From assembly GCF_014323565.1 (NCBI RefSeq), contig NZ_CP058669.1, positions 1,391,501 through 1,455,500 of the forward strand: 64,000 bases of DNA, read 5' to 3'. Below the pieces are notes generated by a model, which saw only the letters and a program-made list of their open reading frames with translations, ran no database searches and had not been told where the DNA came from. Below are positions 18,002 through 27,473 of this stretch, in pieces. The stretch is from Hyphobacterium sp. CCMP332. GTDB lineage: Bacteria > Pseudomonadota > Alphaproteobacteria > Caulobacterales > Maricaulaceae. Each line of letters begins with the position of its first letter. Position 1 is the stretch's first letter. The translations under genes were made by a program, and so were the position numbers.

Positions 18002-19021
18002 ATGACCCGCCTGATATTATCTGCGATCATCGCTTTTTCGGCTGTTGCCTGCAGCCAGCCCGACGAGACCGAAATCGTGAACGTCTATTCTGCTCGCCAC
18101 TATGATTCGGATCAGGTGGCCTACGAGCGGTTCACGGAAGAAACCGGCATCGAGGTTCAACTGATCGAGGCCAGCGGCGATCTTCTGATCGAGCGGATCC
18201 GGACGGATGGCGACCGCAGTCCCGCTGATGTGGTGATCACCGTGGATGCGTCCCGGCTGCAACGCGCCGAGGACGCCGGACTTTTCGCCCATACCGATTT
18301 CTCGTCCATCGCGGCTGGCGTCCCGGATCGCTTTATTGATCCGGACGGATACTGGGTCGGCTTCGCGCTTCGCACCCGCGTCATTGCCTATGCCGAAGAT
18401 CGCGTGGATCCCTCCGAAATCACCAGCTATCTGGATCTGGCCGATCCGCGCTGGCAGGGTCGCATCTGCATCCGCAGTTCGGACAATGCCTATAACCAGT
18501 CACTTCTGGCTTCCATCATCGCCCATCACGGCGAAGAGGTCGCAGAGGCCTGGGCACGCAGCGTCGTTGCCAATTTCGCCCGCCCACCCCAGGGCGGCGA
18601 CACGGATCAGCTGCAAGCCATTTATGCCGGTGAATGCGATGTCGCCGTGGTCAATCACTATTATTATCTGCGCCTGAAAAATTCCGATAATCCCGACTAT
18701 CAAAATGTTGCGGACGCGGTCGGTCTGATTTTCCCGGCAGGTGAATACGGTACGCACGTCAATATTTCCGGAGCGGGCATCGCCGCCAATGCCCCCAACC
18801 GCGAAAATGCAGAGGCTCTGATCAGCTTCCTGCTCAGCGAACAAGGGCAACGAATTTATGCCGAACTCACAAACGAAATTCCGGCGGTGACCGGATCCGA
18901 GTTCGACAACCCGGCCCTGAATGATCTGATGGGATTTCAGGCCGACACCCTGAACATGTCGACCCTTGGCGATAATAGTGAAGCGGCCCGCCGGGTATTT
19001 GACCGCGCCGGATGGCCCTGA
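18002..19021 (+). CDS. fbpA: Fe(III) ABC transporter, periplasmic iron-binding lipoprotein
   Basis: The protein has 339 residues. Its N-terminus has a hydrophobic signal ending in SAVACSQ, a lipobox with Cys17, so the protein is probably lipid-anchored. The mature part follows the FbpA/FutA/IdiA type: VNVYSARHYDSDQ at the start and a tyrosine-rich YYYLRL segment that supplies iron-ligand tyrosines. It captures ferric ion in the periplasm for the permease. The ATG at 18002 is preceded by GGAG and by the Fur-like palindrome; the frame from 17972 would add ten residues before the signal peptide. It overlaps the permease gene. Confidence 0.93.
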   Translation: MTRLILSAIIAFSAVACSQPDETEIVNVYSARHYDSDQVAYERFTEETGIEVQLIEASGDLLIERIRTDGDRSPADVVITVDASRLQRAEDAGLFAHTDFSSIAAGVPDRFIDPDGYWVGFALRTRVIAYAEDRVDPSEITSYLDLADPRWQGRICIRSSDNAYNQSLLASIIAHHGEEVAEAWARSVVANFARPPQGGDTDQLQAIYAGECDVAVVNHYYYLRLKNSDNPDYQNVADAVGLIFPAGEYGTHVNISGAGIAANAPNRENAEALISFLLSEQGQRIYAELTNEIPAVTGSEFDNPALNDLMGFQADTLNMSTLGDNSEAARRVFDRAGWP

Positions 19022-20637
19022 CCCCCCGCATGGCCAGATCCAGATCGGGTCCCGCACTCATTGGCAGTCTGGCCGCCCTTGTGGCGGCCGGACCGATTCT
19101 GGCCGTCGCCTGGATTGCGATCACCGCTCCCTGGGGCGATTATCTCCTTCATCTGATCGAGACGCGGCTCGCCGGTTATGTGCTGCATACGATTATCGTC
19201 ACAGCCACGGCCATAGTGCTCGCAGGATTTGTCGGTACAGCGGCGGGCTGGATCATCGCGCGTCTTGAATTTCCCGGACGCGGAATTTTTGCCTGGGCGC
19301 TGGCGCTGCCTTTGGCGGTTCCCGCTTATGTTGCGGCTTATGGCTGGCTCGATCTGACGCAGGCCGCAGGACCGCTTCAGACACCATTGCGGGACGCTGG
19401 TCTGGCCGGACTTGCCGACCTTCTACCGGTCGTCAGAGGCCCCATTGGCGCCGGATTTGTCTTTGCCGTGACGCTTTACCCTTATGTCTATCTGATGGCC
19501 CGTCAGGCCTTCTCGGATCAGCATCCCGACATGCAGAATGCAGCACGCACGCTGGGCGCGTCTCATTGGCAGACCCTGACCGGCGTCACGCTTCCACTGG
19601 TCCGCCCTGCGCTTGCCGCCGGACTTGCTCTGGTGGCAATGGAATCGATGGCGGACTTTGGTGCTGTCGCGCATTTGGGAGCGCCAACCCTGACCGTTGG
19701 CGTTGTACGGGCCTGGGCCGGCGCGGGGTCCGTTCCGGATGCGGCGCGACTGGCCGTCTTGCTCGCCTTCTTCGCCTATCTCGCCTTTGCCCTGGAACGC
19801 CAGAGCCGGGCCCGTGCCCGCTTCGGCCAATCCAGCGGAGGCCGGCAGCACACCCAACGCATTCAGCTCGGCGCCGGACAAACCGTCATCGCCCTATTTG
19901 CGTGCCTTCTCCCCATCATACTGGGGCTGGCGCTGCCCCTGGGCCGCCTGCTTTATCTGGCCCTGACCGAACCGGCCGCACGCGGCGTTTTGGACGCGCT
20001 TCGGCACTCACTCACGCTGGCCAGCATCACGGCCGTCCTCGCCGCCATTCTCGGACTGGGTGCCGCCTATGCCATCCGTGGCGGAACGCGGTTCGGCATT
20101 CTGTCAGCCCGGCTGGCCAGTCTGGGCTATGCCGCTCCGGGTGCTGTGGCTGCTGTGGGTGCACTTGTTCTGTTTGGCGGGCTCCAGAATGTGCTCGATG
20201 GGGTCTGGGACGGGCAATTCCCGGTCTTGCTGTCCGCGACCGCAGGTGCGCTCATTTTCGCTTATCTGTCCCGGTTCGCAGCGGTCGCGATCGCGCCCAG
20301 CGAAACAGCGCTGGCGCGCGTGACGCTTCGCCTGGACGAGGCTGCCAAGACGCTCGGTGCAAAACGCCGGCGCATCGCCGTGGAAATTCATTGGCCTTTG
20401 ATACTTGGCGGCGTTGGCATTGCCGCGCTGATGGTGTTCGTTGAGGTCATGAAGGAATTACCCGCGACCATGATTCTGCGCCCGTTCAACACCGACACGC
20501 TCGCTGTGATCGCGCACAACTATGCCGCTGATGAAAGACTGGGACAGGCGGCCCTGCCCTCCCTGATCATCGTGCTGGCCACCATTCCCGCCATGATCCT
20601 CGCCGCCCGCTCGCTGACGCGGGGGACTGACCGATGA
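19012..20637 (+). CDS. fbpB: Fe(III) ABC transporter permease (fused double-length FbpB)
   Basis: The protein has 541 residues with about twelve transmembrane helices in two homologous halves. Each half carries an EAA-type coupling loop: AARTLGASHWQTLTGVTLPL (about 178-197) and AAKTLGAKRRRIAVEIHWPL (about 443-462). This fused arrangement is typical of FbpB/AfuB/FutB permeases. It forms the inner-membrane pore for ferric ion. The ATG at 19012 overlaps fbpA by ten bases; a second ATG at 19030 is possible. Its stop overlaps the ATPase start as ATGA. Confidence 0.94.
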   Translation: MALTPRMARSRSGPALIGSLAALVAAGPILAVAWIAITAPWGDYLLHLIETRLAGYVLHTIIVTATAIVLAGFVGTAAGWIIARLEFPGRGIFAWALALPLAVPAYVAAYGWLDLTQAAGPLQTPLRDAGLAGLADLLPVVRGPIGAGFVFAVTLYPYVYLMARQAFSDQHPDMQNAARTLGASHWQTLTGVTLPLVRPALAAGLALVAMESMADFGAVAHLGAPTLTVGVVRAWAGAGSVPDAARLAVLLAFFAYLAFALERQSRARARFGQSSGGRQHTQRIQLGAGQTVIALFACLLPIILGLALPLGRLLYLALTEPAARGVLDALRHSLTLASITAVLAAILGLGAAYAIRGGTRFGILSARLASLGYAAPGAVAAVGALVLFGGLQNVLDGVWDGQFPVLLSATAGALIFAYLSRFAAVAIAPSETALARVTLRLDEAAKTLGAKRRRIAVEIHWPLILGGVGIAALMVFVEVMKELPATMILRPFNTDTLAVIAHNYAADERLGQAALPSLIIVLATIPAMILAARSLTRGTDR

Positions 20638-21668
20638 ACAAACCCATACTGTCGGTTCGTGGCGCGGAAAAGTCGCTGGGCGGCAACCCCGTTCTGAAAG
20701 GCGTCGATCTTGATCTTTATTGCGGTCAGGTGAGCGCCGTTCTCGGGCCTTCGGGTGCCGGAAAATCCACGCTGCTGCGCAGTATCGCCGGTCTGGAAAA
20801 GCTGGAAGCCGGCCAGATCAATTCAGGTGCCGAGGTCTGGGATGATGGCAAGCACGCCACGTCGGCCGAAAAGCGCCGCGTCGGCGTTGTGTTTCAGGAT
20901 TATGCGCTTTTTCCACACCTGACGGTGGGCCGCAACATTGCTTTTGGACTCGCAGATCAGAAAGACAAGGTGGCGATCGCTGATCGCGTGATGACGCTCA
21001 TGGAATCCGTCGAGATCGGACATCTTGCACACGCTTACCCGCACGAATTGTCCGGCGGCGAGCAGCAACGGGTCGCCCTCGCGCGCGCGCTCGCACCGCG
21101 GCCGGACATCATCCTGCTGGACGAACCGTTTTCCAGCCTCGACCGGCGGCTGCGCGCGGATCTGCGCGCGCAAACCATGACGGCTATCCGCGAGGCCGGG
21201 GCGGCGGCCCTGATTGTGACCCACGACGCCGATGAGGCCTTTGAGACCGCCGACACCCTGTTCCTGATGGAGGATGGCCGCATCATCCAGTCCGGCTCAC
21301 CGGCAGACGTCTATTGCCGCCCTGTTTCGATATCTTCTGCCCGCTTGCTCGGCGACATCAATGTCGTGTCCGGGACGATCGAAAACCACAGGATCTCTAC
21401 CCTGTTCGGTGCAATCGCAGCGCCGGACTTCAGCAACGGGGCGGCAGTGGATCTGCTCGTCCGGCCCGAAGCACTGCGGGAATCTGGAACCGGCACCGAT
21501 TTCACTGTCGAGGACATCCGGATCCGTCAGGGCCGCCAGCGCCTGCGTGCCACGGCCTCCGACGGGTCGCTCTGGATTGCCGAGCTTCCCCTCGCTCACC
21601 CCATCAAAGCGGGCGAGACCTTGCGCCTTGCGCTTGATGAAACGGCCATGACCTTGCTGCCGGCCTGA
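20634..21668 (+). CDS. fbpC: Fe(III) ABC transporter ATP-binding protein
   Basis: The protein has 344 residues. It has Walker A GPSGAGKST (about 38-46), the signature LSGGEQQR, Walker B IILLDEPFSSLD and the switch histidine in VTHDADEAFE. A C-terminal extension of about 110 residues is a TOBE-like regulatory domain, as in FbpC. It powers the ferric permease from the cytosolic side. It is translationally coupled to the permease and followed by a hairpin that may end the operon. Confidence 0.95.
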   Translation: MNKPILSVRGAEKSLGGNPVLKGVDLDLYCGQVSAVLGPSGAGKSTLLRSIAGLEKLEAGQINSGAEVWDDGKHATSAEKRRVGVVFQDYALFPHLTVGRNIAFGLADQKDKVAIADRVMTLMESVEIGHLAHAYPHELSGGEQQRVALARALAPRPDIILLDEPFSSLDRRLRADLRAQTMTAIREAGAAALIVTHDADEAFETADTLFLMEDGRIIQSGSPADVYCRPVSISSARLLGDINVVSGTIENHRISTLFGAIAAPDFSNGAAVDLLVRPEALRESGTGTDFTVEDIRIRQGRQRLRATASDGSLWIAELPLAHPIKAGETLRLALDETAMTLLPA

Positions 21669-21774
21669 AAGCCATTATCTGCAAAACAGGTTGGAGCGCC
21701 GCGCCCTTCCGGCCCCTCGATTGTTGATTGCAGCGCGGCAGAGACGGGGAACATCAGCGCCGGCCCCCACGTTG

Positions 21775-21801
21775 ACCCTGTGCGCCTTTTGGGCGCAGGG
21801 T
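21775..21801 (+). terminator. Possible intrinsic terminator of the iron ABC operon
   Basis: ACCC-TG-TGCGCC and GGCGCA-GGGT pair into a ten-pair stem with a two-base bulge and a TTTTG loop, followed by TTTCAC. The T tract is short, so efficiency is uncertain. It lies in the 210-base gap between fbpC and the DUF302 gene, in which I see no other element. Confidence 0.4.
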
Positions 21802-21878
21802 TTCACAAATAGTCAGCTGGACGCGTCGCCATCGGGGCGCTGTTCTGACGTTTCGGGTCAATCAAGGAAGAGCGAATA

Positions 21879-22265
21879 ATGTCCTACACAATAGACCGTA
21901 CGTTTCCTGACACCGATATCGATACTGTCGACGCACGCACACGCGAAGCGTTGGCGGCACATGGTTTCGGCGTCCTGACAGAAATTGACGTTACGGCGAC
22001 CATGAAGAAAAAGCTGGATGTCGAGATGCCGGGCTATCGCATTCTTGGGGCCTGCAATCCGGGCATGGCGCATCAGGCCATCGGAATAGAACCACGGGTC
22101 GGCGCGATGCTGCCCTGCAACGTCATCCTGCGCACTGTCGGTTCCGGAGTGGAAGTCAGCGCTATTGATCCGGTGGCCTCAATGCAGGCCATCAACAATG
22201 CTGATTTGCATGCCGTTGCGGGACAGGTGCGGGATATGCTGGCCAAGGCGGTGCATGCGATCTGA
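21879..22265 (+). CDS. DUF302 protein
   Basis: The protein has 128 residues, a single DUF302 domain. The HGFGVLTEIDVTATMKKKL segment (about 28-46), the LGACNPGMAHQA loop and the MLPCNVIL strand are the family hallmarks. There is no signal peptide, so it is cytosolic. DUF302 proteins are small alpha/beta domains of unknown biochemical role, sometimes linked to redox or metal stress. The AAGGAAGAG ribosome site ahead of the ATG is strong. It follows the iron operon after 210 bases and is convergent with the dehydrogenase gene. Confidence 0.9.
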   Translation: MSYTIDRTFPDTDIDTVDARTREALAAHGFGVLTEIDVTATMKKKLDVEMPGYRILGACNPGMAHQAIGIEPRVGAMLPCNVILRTVGSGVEVSAIDPVASMQAINNADLHAVAGQVRDMLAKAVHAI

Positions 22266-22324
22266 CTGTATCGCAGCACCCCGTCGCCAGACATCCACCC
22301 GTAAAAACCTGACTGGCCTTATCT

Positions 22325-23395
22325 TTAAGCTGCGGCGGCTTTGGCAGCAGCCGCTTCTTCCAGACGGGCACGCGCCATTTCGTCGGCAACGACATTGGAC
22401 GGCCGGCCTTCGTTTTCGGCGCGGTCGAGAATTTCGCCCAGTGTTGCTTCCAACCCGACCAGCTTGCACTTGACCCAGGACGGGTCGAAGTCGCCACGGA
22501 TTTCGCCCATCACATTGATGATGCCACCGGCATTGATCACATAATCAGGCGCGTAAAGGATGCCCCGCTTTTGCAACTCCGCACCCATTTCGCGAGTCGC
22601 GAGCTGGTTATTGGCCGCACCGGCAACCATCTTCACTTTCAGGCGGTTGATTGTATCGGGATTGATAATCGAACCCAGCGCGCAGGGTGTGAAAACGTCC
22701 GCGTCCTGATCGTAGATGGCCTCCTTGTCGACGATGACGGCACCAAAATTGTCGACGTGCTTTTGCAAGGCCTCGACATTCATGTCGGCAATGATCAGCT
22801 CGGCACCGGCCTTTGAAAGATGTTCACAAAGATAGCTGCCGACATGCCCGGCTGCGCCCTGAACGGCGACACGAATTCCCGTCATATCTTCAGATCCTGT
22901 CGCACGCTTCACGCAGGCGCGAATACCCCGGAACACGCCTTCAGCCGTCACCGGTGATGGATCGCCAGAGGCCGCCTTGCCTTCCGGCAGTCCGGTGACG
23001 TGGGCGGTTTGCTTATGGACGCTGACCATGTCGGCCGGGCTGACGCCGACATCTTCGGCCGTGATATAATTTCCGTTGAGCGCATCGACGGCGCGGCCAA
23101 AAGCCTGGAACAGGGCATCCCGGTCAAACGGACCATCCGGCTTCATGATGACGCTCTTGCCACCGCCAATCGGGAGGTCCGCCATTACATTCTTGTAGCT
23201 CATGCCCTGTGACAGCCGCAGCGCATCCTGGAGCGCATCCGAAGAGCTGTCATACGACCAGAAGCGGCAGCCGCCGCAGGACGGGCCACGCGCAGTCGAA
23301 TGTACGCTGATGATGGCTTTCAGCCCGGTTTTTTCATCGGTAGCAAACAGGACTTTTTCGTGATTGTCGAAAGAAGGGTGTTCAAAAACACTCAT
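22325..23395 (-). CDS. Leucine/valine-type amino acid dehydrogenase (Glu/Leu/Phe/Val dehydrogenase family)
   Basis: The protein has 356 residues. The catalytic segment MADLPIGGGKSVIM (about 70-83) contains the family lysine. The C-terminal Rossmann domain includes VAVQGAAGHVGSYLCEHL, and YVINAGGIINV is near the end. It deaminates branched-chain (or phenylalanine-like) amino acids with NAD; the substrate within the family is not certain. The ATG at 23395 begins the conserved N-terminus and is chosen over 23437. It is a single gene with its own upstream gap of 116 bases. Confidence 0.9.
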   Translation of the reverse strand: MSVFEHPSFDNHEKVLFATDEKTGLKAIISVHSTARGPSCGGCRFWSYDSSSDALQDALRLSQGMSYKNVMADLPIGGGKSVIMKPDGPFDRDALFQAFGRAVDALNGNYITAEDVGVSPADMVSVHKQTAHVTGLPEGKAASGDPSPVTAEGVFRGIRACVKRATGSEDMTGIRVAVQGAAGHVGSYLCEHLSKAGAELIIADMNVEALQKHVDNFGAVIVDKEAIYDQDADVFTPCALGSIINPDTINRLKVKMVAGAANNQLATREMGAELQKRGILYAPDYVINAGGIINVMGEIRGDFDPSWVKCKLVGLEATLGEILDRAENEGRPSNVVADEMARARLEEAAAAKAAAA

Positions 23396-23511
23396 GAGCC
23401 TATCCGTCGTATCTGGCCGGCTTTTCCGGCATCGCACCAGCCGGGGAGAATTCGGCGCGAGGCGGCGTGGGGATAGCTTTCCTTGACCTATACGGCAAGC
23501 ACCGGACGCGC

Positions 23512-24090
23512 CTATTTCAGAAGAGATTCCATATTGCGCTGCACCATTGCCAATAGCTCGTCTTCGAACCAGAGATGTCGTTTCAGCCAGGCATTATTGC
23601 GCCATGACGGGTGTGGCAGCGGCACGTAGCGCGGCGCATATTCCCGCCATGCCGCGACGGTTGCGGTGACCGTCCCCTTATACCTTTCCCGAAGTACAAA
23701 TTTCTGGGCATAGCCGCCGATCAGGAAAGTTATTTTTACGTTGGAAAGCTCCGCATCGAGCTGGCTTTGCCACAGGCGTGCGCATCGGGTCCGGGGCGGT
23801 TTGTCTCCGCCTTTGGCATCAAGACCCGGAAAACAAAATCCCATAGGCGTGATGGCGACAATGTCCGGATCATAGAATTGATCGTCGCCGATATTCAGCC
23901 ATGCGCGCAACCTCTCGCCCGACGGGTCCGTAAAGGGACGGCCAGACGCGTGAACACGGGTGCCGGGGGCCTGACCGATAATACGTATCCGCGCCGCGCG
24001 CGACGCCTGCAATACTGGGCGCGGCTCTGGTATTTCACCCTCGCAAGCCCGGCAAGCCCGAATCTCTTTCAGGAGCGCGTCCAGTGACAT
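23512..24090 (-). CDS. Uracil-DNA-glycosylase superfamily protein
   Basis: The protein has 192 residues. Motif A is GQAPGTRVHASG (about 39-50) and motif B is LPHPSWRNN near residue 165. Cysteines at 13 and 16 (CRAC) and further cysteines in GFCFPG and RTRCARLW could ligate an iron-sulfur cluster as in family 4/5 glycosylases, though the spacing is unlike the classical four-cysteine set. Such proteins excise uracil from DNA; activity of this subgroup is not established to my knowledge. Motif B has Trp where I expect Pro (PHPSPRN), a possible specificity change. Its ATG overlaps the DUF3253 stop by one base. Confidence 0.85.
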   Translation of the reverse strand: MSLDALLKEIRACRACEGEIPEPRPVLQASRAARIRIIGQAPGTRVHASGRPFTDPSGERLRAWLNIGDDQFYDPDIVAITPMGFCFPGLDAKGGDKPPRTRCARLWQSQLDAELSNVKITFLIGGYAQKFVLRERYKGTVTATVAAWREYAPRYVPLPHPSWRNNAWLKRHLWFEDELLAMVQRNMESLLK

Positions 24091-24335
24091 TACGTTTTCA
24101 GGGTAATGCGGTAGACGCCCTTGAAGTCGGCCGGGCCCACCGGTTTGCCTTTACGCAGGATCTCGACCCGGCCCGCTTGTGCGAGACGGACAGCACCCTG
24201 TTTCACCGCGCTCAGCCGGCTGCGCCAGTTTTCCGCATCCAGTGCCTGCGCCGCTTCAGCCGGGCTGATTGACTTGCCAGCGCCGCTCGCTTCTACAAGG
24301 GACAGGATGGTATTATCGACGGTGTCATCATTCAT
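24090..24335 (-). CDS. DUF3253 small protein
   Basis: The protein has 81 residues. The whole length fits DUF3253: an ISPAEAAQAL helix, NWRSRLSAVKQGAVRLAQAG and a closing GVYRITL strand, a winged-helix-like layout. Its function is unknown; the fold suggests nucleic-acid binding but no experiment is known to me. It is the upstream partner of the uracil-DNA-glycosylase-like gene through a TAATG overlap, which suggests a shared role. It is divergent from the acetyltransferase gene across 16 bases, so promoters must overlap the coding sequences. Confidence 0.85.
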   Translation of the reverse strand: MNDDTVDNTILSLVEASGAGKSISPAEAAQALDAENWRSRLSAVKQGAVRLAQAGRVEILRKGKPVGPADFKGVYRITLKT

Positions 24336-24351
24336 GAGCGTCTTCTAACCT

Positions 24352-25086
24352 GTGAAAGCCGATATGCGAAGAGACCACCGCCCCTACTGGATGCACGCTG
24401 CCTGGGAAAGCTTCGAAAACGCCTGGGCCCGGCACTTTCTGGCGCCCCATTTTGACCGCCTGGGACCGGCCGCCAAACTCACCCAGCCATGGCACATTGA
24501 AGCCTTCGGTCCGAACATATCCATCGGCACGGCTTTGCATATTGTTGCGACCGCGGACCAGAAGGTGCGCCTGACGGTGTGGTCGCCCGCCGACCAGGGC
24601 GGAAAAATCGAGATCGGTGATGCCGTCTTTATCGCGCCCGGCACGCGCATTCAGGCGACCCGGTCCATCACGATCGGACATGCCTGTCTGTTTGCGGCCA
24701 ATACGACCGTGACCGACAGCGACTGGCACGGCCTCTATAACCGCGTCGATCCGGCTCCAGAAGGGCGTCCTGTAAAACTGGGCGACAATGTCTGGGTGGG
24801 AGATGGCGCGTTCATCGGCAAGGGCGTCACCATCGGCGACAATGCCGTCATTGGCGCCCGGTCTGTCGTGACAAGAGATGTCCCGCCTTATGCCGTGGTG
24901 GCAGGCGCGCCGGCGAAAGTCATCAAGATGCTGGATGAAAACACCCCCATGCAGACCCGGCTCGATCTCGTCGGTGAAAGCCGCAAACTGTCCGGCTTCA
25001 TGGACAATGCCTACCGCAAGGCCCTTAAGGGGAATTCGACGTTCGGATGGCTGAGGTCAAAACTCTTTCCGCGCCGAGGCGATTAG
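24352..25086 (+). CDS. Left-handed beta-helix acyltransferase (hexapeptide repeat, CysE/LacA/LpxA superfamily)
   Basis: The protein has 244 residues. Residues about 85-190 are hexapeptide repeats (IEIGDAVFIAPG, VKLGDNVWVGDGAFIGKGVTIGDN) ending in YAVVAGAPAKVIK, the usual end of xenobiotic or sugar O-acetyltransferases. The N-terminal region of about 60 residues has no known motif. It probably acetylates a sugar or cell-envelope component with acetyl-CoA; the substrate is unknown. The start may be GTG at 24352 or ATG at 24364. Its stop overlaps the convergent nucleoside transporter gene by three bases. Confidence 0.88.
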   Translation: MKADMRRDHRPYWMHAAWESFENAWARHFLAPHFDRLGPAAKLTQPWHIEAFGPNISIGTALHIVATADQKVRLTVWSPADQGGKIEIGDAVFIAPGTRIQATRSITIGHACLFAANTTVTDSDWHGLYNRVDPAPEGRPVKLGDNVWVGDGAFIGKGVTIGDNAVIGARSVVTRDVPPYAVVAGAPAKVIKMLDENTPMQTRLDLVGESRKLSGFMDNAYRKALKGNSTFGWLRSKLFPRRGD

Positions 25087-26363
25087 CTGAACAGGCTTAG
25101 CGGCAGCGTGCCGATGACCGCCCCGGTCATCAGCGTGGCAAATGTTCCCGATATGAGTGCTTTGGGTGCGAGCCCCAATATGTCCTCGCGGCGGCTCGGC
25201 GCGATCGCCAGCATGCCGCCGATCAGAATTCCGACGCTGGAGAAATTGGCAAAGCCGCAGACGGCGTAGGCCATGATCAGATGGCTGCGCGGCGACAGAT
25301 CATCGCCCAGCGCGGCCAACCGCTCATACGCGATGATTTCGTTGAGCGCCGTTTTCAGTCCCATCACGGCGCCGGCATCTGTTGCTTCAGACCAGGGCAC
25401 GCCTGCCAGCCAGACAATCGGCGCAAACGCCCAGCCCAGAATCCGGTCGACCGAGAGCGGCAGACCACCAACATCGGGCAAGCCGCCGAGCATCATGTTG
25501 ACGAGCGCCACAATCGCGATGAACACCAAGAGCATGGCGATGATGTTGATGAACAGCCTCACGCCATCTGTTACACCGGTGGTCAGGGCATCCATGGAGG
25601 AATGATAGACGGTCGTCGGGATTTTTTCCGTCGTCCGGTCTTCATCGCCATCCGCATCGGCGGGATGCATCAGCCGGGCGAGCAATACGGCCGCCGGTAT
25701 GGAAATGAGAGACGCCGTCACAATATGCCCGGCCGCGCCATCTATCACATCGCTCAATTGGCCAACATAAACCGCCATGACCGACCCTGCGACCGTCGAG
25801 AACCCCACCGTCATGATCAGGAAGAGATCGCTGCGGCTGATTTGCGGCATGCGTGGCCGGATCAGCAGGGGCGATTCGGTCATGCCGAGGAAAATATTGG
25901 CGGAGGCCCCGAGACTGGCGGCACCTGACAAGCCCAGTGTCTTCCGGAAAGCGAATGCGAAGCCACGGACCACAAGCTCCAGAATGCGCCAGCGCCAGAG
26001 CAGCGCGGAAAGCGCTGATAAAACAATGACCATCGGCAGAGCCTGGAAGGCGAAGATGAACGTCCGCCCGGCACTGCTTTCGTCGATAACAAACGGCGCG
26101 CCACTTCCGGAAAGGTAGCCGAAGACAAAATCGACGCCCTCCATCGTGGCGGTCTGCAGGGCCTGAACCACGCCCGTCAGCGATCCGAGAAAGGCACGTG
26201 TCGGCGCGAAGGAGTAAAGGGCTATGGCGATCAGGAACTGGAGCGCCAGTGAACCGCCAATCAGCTTTACCGGCACTGATTTTCGAGGCCCCAGAGCCCA
26301 GCAGATCGCGATAAACGCGAACAGGCCCAGAAAGCTGCGCAGCTGCAATCCCGGATCGTCCAT
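25083..26363 (-). CDS. Concentrative nucleoside transporter (NupC/CNT family)
   Basis: The protein has 426 residues with about ten transmembrane segments. The CNT core motifs include LGMTESPLLIRP (about 190-201) and the C-terminal CGFANFSSVGILIGG. These cotransport nucleosides with protons or sodium across the inner membrane. The ATG at 26363 follows a GGGGG ribosome site, so the longer frame from 26429 is not used. A hydrophilic loop of about 30 residues near 250-280 is somewhat longer than usual. The gene is alone on its strand. Confidence 0.92.
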   Translation of the reverse strand: MDDPGLQLRSFLGLFAFIAICWALGPRKSVPVKLIGGSLALQFLIAIALYSFAPTRAFLGSLTGVVQALQTATMEGVDFVFGYLSGSGAPFVIDESSAGRTFIFAFQALPMVIVLSALSALLWRWRILELVVRGFAFAFRKTLGLSGAASLGASANIFLGMTESPLLIRPRMPQISRSDLFLIMTVGFSTVAGSVMAVYVGQLSDVIDGAAGHIVTASLISIPAAVLLARLMHPADADGDEDRTTEKIPTTVYHSSMDALTTGVTDGVRLFINIIAMLLVFIAIVALVNMMLGGLPDVGGLPLSVDRILGWAFAPIVWLAGVPWSEATDAGAVMGLKTALNEIIAYERLAALGDDLSPRSHLIMAYAVCGFANFSSVGILIGGMLAIAPSRREDILGLAPKALISGTFATLMTGAVIGTLPLSLFS

Positions 26364-26455
26364 GAATCCCCCCACTTGGCTATCGCAACCTATTCCCTGT
26401 TCTGGCAAACGGGCAATGCTTGCGTGCACGGCGCAGCGCGCTAGATATGCACCGC

Positions 26456-26647
26456 ATGAGCATCTGGTCGCCCTGCGTTAAAGTCTGTTTCGTCGATCCC
26501 GACGCTGCGATCTGCGTGGGGTGTTTTCGAACCTTGCCCGAACTGGCGCAATGGACACGGTTTTCAGATGCCGAGCGCGAAGCAATTGGCGCTGAATTGC
26601 CCGAGCGAAAAAAGCAATACCAGGAAAAGAAGGCTCGTCCGTCCTGA
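26456..26647 (+). CDS. DUF1289 small cysteine-rich protein
   Basis: The protein has 63 residues. The DUF1289 signature is complete: SPCVKVC, seven residues, then CVGCFRTLPELAQW, giving four cysteines that probably bind zinc or an iron-sulfur cluster. A lysine-rich tail follows. Its function is unknown. The start is uncertain: ATG at 26447 or 26456, neither with a clear ribosome site. It is divergent from the nucleoside transporter and convergent with the TauE gene five bases away. Confidence 0.85.
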   Translation: MSIWSPCVKVCFVDPDAAICVGCFRTLPELAQWTRFSDAEREAIGAELPERKKQYQEKKARPS

Positions 26648-26651
26648 CGAT

Positions 26652-27473
26652 TTAACCGCCGACGAAGGCCTCCCGAAGCAGGCTCACTGCCGTCGCAATC
26701 AGACCCAGTGCGAACAGGCGGCGCAATAGTTTCTCGGGCATGGAATGTGCCAGCCGGGCACCGATCGGCGCGATAAAAAACGCCGAAGCTGCCAGGATCA
26801 GAAAGCCGAGCGTGTCCACATATCCGAGCGCGGTCGGTGTTCGCCCCGGCTCGTCCCAGCCCCAGATGATGAATCCCAGCGCACCCGGAACGCCTATGGC
26901 CACGCCAAAACCTGCGGCTGTTGCAACGGCCTGGCGAATGGACTTGCCGCAGAGCGTCATCAGGGTGACGCCAAAGACGCCTCCGCCAATGCCGAGCAGA
27001 GACGACAAACCGCCGATCATCGCCCCCAGCCCCGCTCTGACAACGCCGCCCGGCATGTTTTCCGCCACACGCCAGTCGAGGCGGCCAAAGAAAAATTGCG
27101 CCGAAAGCAGCAAGGCCACGACACCGAAAAGCCCGGTCAGGCCGCGGCCGGGAATGGCATCCGCCACATAGCCGCCAATCAGGGCCCCGGCCACAATCCA
27201 GGGCGTCCATGTTTTCAGGATCTCGAAATCAACGGCCTTGTGCCGTGCATGTGCCGAGACCGAGCGGAGCGACGTCGCCACGATAACCGCCAGGGAGGTA
27301 CCCACCGCCATATGCATGCGCGGGCCGTCTTCATAACCCATCGCGCCCAGCACAAAATAGAAGGCCGGCACCATCACAACACCGCCGCCAATTCCGAAAA
27401 GCCCGGCAATCAGACCGGCAAACAAGCCGGTTGCGATCAGCGCCGCCGCCAACCCGATCAGCTCGGCGCTCAT
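26652..27473 (-). CDS. TauE/SafE-family membrane exporter
   Basis: The protein has 273 residues with about eight hydrophobic helices. The GLFGIGGGVVMVPAF motif (about 25-39) and its second-half echo SLLGIGGGVFGV are the duplicated hallmarks of the family, thought to move sulfite or organosulfonates. The substrate is unknown. Its ATG overlaps the dusA stop (ATGA), so it is the second gene of a dusA operon. Confidence 0.9.
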   Translation of the reverse strand: MSAELIGLAAALIATGLFAGLIAGLFGIGGGVVMVPAFYFVLGAMGYEDGPRMHMAVGTSLAVIVATSLRSVSAHARHKAVDFEILKTWTPWIVAGALIGGYVADAIPGRGLTGLFGVVALLLSAQFFFGRLDWRVAENMPGGVVRAGLGAMIGGLSSLLGIGGGVFGVTLMTLCGKSIRQAVATAAGFGVAIGVPGALGFIIWGWDEPGRTPTALGYVDTLGFLILAASAFFIAPIGARLAHSMPEKLLRRLFALGLIATAVSLLREAFVGG